Positions 5,320 to 6,139 of a stretch of DNA of 6,139 nt are shown here, in pieces; the stretch's first letter is position 1, and every line of letters begins with the position of its first letter. Below the pieces are notes generated by a model that saw only the letters and a list, made by a program, of their open reading frames with translations, did no database searches and was not told the origin of the DNA. The translations under genes and the position numbers were made by a program. Source of the stretch: Deltaproteobacteria bacterium (GTDB taxonomy: Bacteria; Desulfobacterota; DSM-4660; Desulfatiglandales; Desulfatiglandaceae); NCBI GenBank assembly GCA_021159825.1, contig JAGHDR010000168.1, positions 1 to 6,139 of the forward strand, in the 5' to 3' direction.

Positions 5320-5574
5320 ATGAAAGGCAAACACAAGAAAACTTTAACGGCCATCTTTACCACTCCAACCAGAGCAAATATCAGGTTTAGCGATATTGAA
5401 TCTCTGGTCAAGGCTCTTGGAGGAGAAGTGCGCGAGGGCAGTGGTTCGCGGGTAGTCCTGGAAATTTCCGGCATAAGGGAGTACGCCCACAGGCCGCATC
5501 CAGGAAAAGAAGCGAAAAGATATGTAGTGGAAAAAATACGCGAATGGCTGAAAAATCTGGAGATAACACCATGA
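5320..5574 (+). CDS. hicA: HicA-family mRNA interferase toxin
   Basis: A protein of 84 residues, the usual size for HicA, a small dsRNA-binding-fold toxin that cleaves mRNA and is blocked by HicB. MKGKHKKTLTAIF (1-13), then RFSDIESLVKALGGEV (22-37), GSGSRVVLEISG (40-51), HRPHP (57-61) and a final helix VVEKIREWLKNLEI are characteristic of the group of HicA proteins that begin MKGKH. The candidate active-site histidines are His57 and His60, since the Gly-Ser-His of other HicA proteins reads Gly-Ser-Arg here. The ATG at 5320 is preferred over an in-frame TTG two codons upstream. No Shine-Dalgarno sequence precedes it, and the predicted transcript begins almost at the ATG. The stop overlaps the hicB ATG as ATGA. 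Confidence 0.92.
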   Translation: MKGKHKKTLTAIFTTPTRANIRFSDIESLVKALGGEVREGSGSRVVLEISGIREYAHRPHPGKEAKRYVVEKIREWLKNLEITP

Positions 5575-5906
5575 ACAACATGACATACAAAGGATATTTT
5601 GCGAAAATCAACTTCGATGACCGTGATAACATCTTTTGGGGGAAAGTTGTCGGTATAAAAGACAGCATTACCTTTGAAGGGGAAACTGTTTCTCGGCTTA
5701 CTGAAGATTTTCATAATGCTATTGACCATTACCTGACTGACTGTGAGCAAGAGGGCCGTATCCCGGAGAAACCATACTCTGGTAAGTTGACCTTGCGTGT
5801 CTCCCCTGTTATTCATGCGGAAATAGCATCTGCCGCAGCCCATACAGGGAAAAGCCTAAACAAATGGGTGACTGACACCTTAAGTCAAGCTATTCATGCT
5901 CATTGA
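5571..5906 (+). CDS. hicB: HicB-family antitoxin with C-terminal ribbon-helix-helix domain
   Basis: A protein of 111 residues, four-base overlap with hicA. The N-terminal part (YKGYFAKINFDDRDNIFWGKVVGI, about 6-29, then ITFEGETVSRLTEDFHNAIDHYL, 33-55) is the degenerate RNase-H-like HicB fold that binds the toxin. KLTLRVSPVIHAEIASAAAH (72-91) and SLNKWVTDTLSQAI (95-108) form a strand-helix-helix DNA-binding domain, so this HicB should repress its own promoter. The start at 5571 has GGAG eight bases upstream; a longer frame from 5544 would sit inside hicA. Toxin-first order is normal for hicAB. It is the last gene before the right IS. Confidence 0.92.
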   Translation: MNNMTYKGYFAKINFDDRDNIFWGKVVGIKDSITFEGETVSRLTEDFHNAIDHYLTDCEQEGRIPEKPYSGKLTLRVSPVIHAEIASAAAHTGKSLNKWVTDTLSQAIHAH

Positions 5907-5957
5907 GTTTATATTTTCGTGGTTGTTCAAGTTCATGGTTTCAAATCAAAACGGCTG

Positions 5958-6024
5958 TTCCAACAATTACATTCACACTGACCGCTTAACCCTGCCGATT
6001 TTTAGCGGTAGTTCAAAGTTGGGC
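5958..6024. other. attC-like (integron recombination site) structure
   Basis: The ends read TTCCAAC (5958-5964) and GTTGGGC (6018-6024), of which CCAAC and GTTGG pair as R boxes; GTTGGGC fits GTTRRRY, while the left box departs from RYYYAAC at its first base. Inside, ACT-G-ACCGCT (5978-5986 with neighbours) pairs with AGCGGT-AGT (6004-6012), leaving one bulged G as in L boxes, around a 17-base loop. The 67-bp length is in the attC range. The last three bases belong to the IS end, and no integrase or second attC is visible, so this remains tentative. Confidence 0.35.
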
Positions 6025-6139
6025 ACTGGTTCAGTTGAATAGGTGTTAAAAACATTTCAAGTTAAATAAGTTATATCAATTGTGCGCTGAAAAGTTTTTC
6101 GGCGGTGAGACCGCTTTCCATCACCCCTAAGCTGACCGC
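6022..6139 (-). mobile_element. Right insertion sequence, 3' portion with inner terminus, inverted
   Basis: This is the inverted copy of 131-248, starting at the tip GGCACTGG. The rest of the element continues past the window edge, so its outer end and any target duplication cannot be seen. Confidence 0.75.
6022..6139 (-). repeat. 118-bp long inverted repeat, right copy
   Basis: The reverse complement equals 131-248 except for one base (opposite position 175). Near identity of two copies implies recent transposition or ongoing homogenisation. Confidence 0.9.
6071..6139 (-). CDS. IS transposase, last 22 codons (5' part outside window)
   Basis: The minus-strand frame from the window edge reads AVSLGVMESGLTAEKLFSAQLI and stops at TAA (6073-6071). 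It is the same C-terminus as at 134-199 with Lys in place of Asn at one position. Too little is present to say whether this copy is intact. Confidence 0.7.
   Translation of the reverse strand, partial: AVSLGVMESGLTAEKLFSAQLI

Noticed and set aside
5196..5843. 215-codon minus-strand frame antisense to hicAB
   Set aside because: It is entirely opposed to two genes with clear family motifs and an ordinary operon layout; no start signal or domain seen.
1..6139. tRNA or rRNA genes
   Set aside because: No cloverleaf with a GTTCRA-type T-arm or conserved rRNA segment was noticed on either strand by eye; a tRNAscan run would settle it.

Overview
The window carries a phage-shock-protein (Psp) envelope-stress locus with two toxin-antitoxin (TA) modules, bounded at both ends by the 3' ends of the same insertion sequence in inverted orientation. 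Gene content and style (sigma-54 control by PspF, MazF-type and HicAB modules, an IS1-like transposase tail, moderate GC in the genes) suggest a Gram-negative proteobacterium-type organism. A sulfate-reducer-like (Desulfobacterota) host is my guess, but nothing here fixes the taxon.

Layout. Positions 1-248 are the C-terminal end and tail of an IS transposase on the + strand, and 6022-6139 is a 118-bp inverted copy with a single base difference. Next to the left IS lies a short orphan reading frame (261-446), then a pair of palindromes of REP type (473-519). A minus-strand TA pair follows: a ribbon-helix-helix antitoxin and a MazF/PemK toxin, read from a near-consensus sigma-70 promoter.

The centre is the psp locus. 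pspF (minus strand, own sigma-70 promoter and terminator) is divergent from pspA-pspB-pspC (plus strand, sigma-54 promoter, IHF-type site and a candidate PspF-binding dyad in between). pspA/pspB and pspB/pspC overlap at their stop/start codons, so the three are translationally coupled. In the family model, PspA restrains PspF until membrane stress, sensed through PspB and PspC, draws PspA away; PspF then activates pspABC. Directly abutting the pspC stop is a broken NAD-binding dehydrogenase fragment on the minus strand.

From 4200 to 5290 there is no convincing gene. This AT-richer stretch holds a terminator with a competing alternative hairpin, an orphan sigma-70 promoter, two tandem palindromes and a large nested inverted repeat. 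It looks like eroded, rearranged accessory DNA. A hicA-hicB module follows, with a promoter placed so close to the hicA start that the mRNA would be nearly leaderless. Between hicB and the right IS is a 67-bp structure resembling an integron attC site.

Read as a whole, the two inverted IS ends give the segment the outline of a composite transposon or IS-bounded island, with addictive TA modules flanking the stress operon. The same picture could arise from two independent IS insertions, or from assembly ending at repeats.
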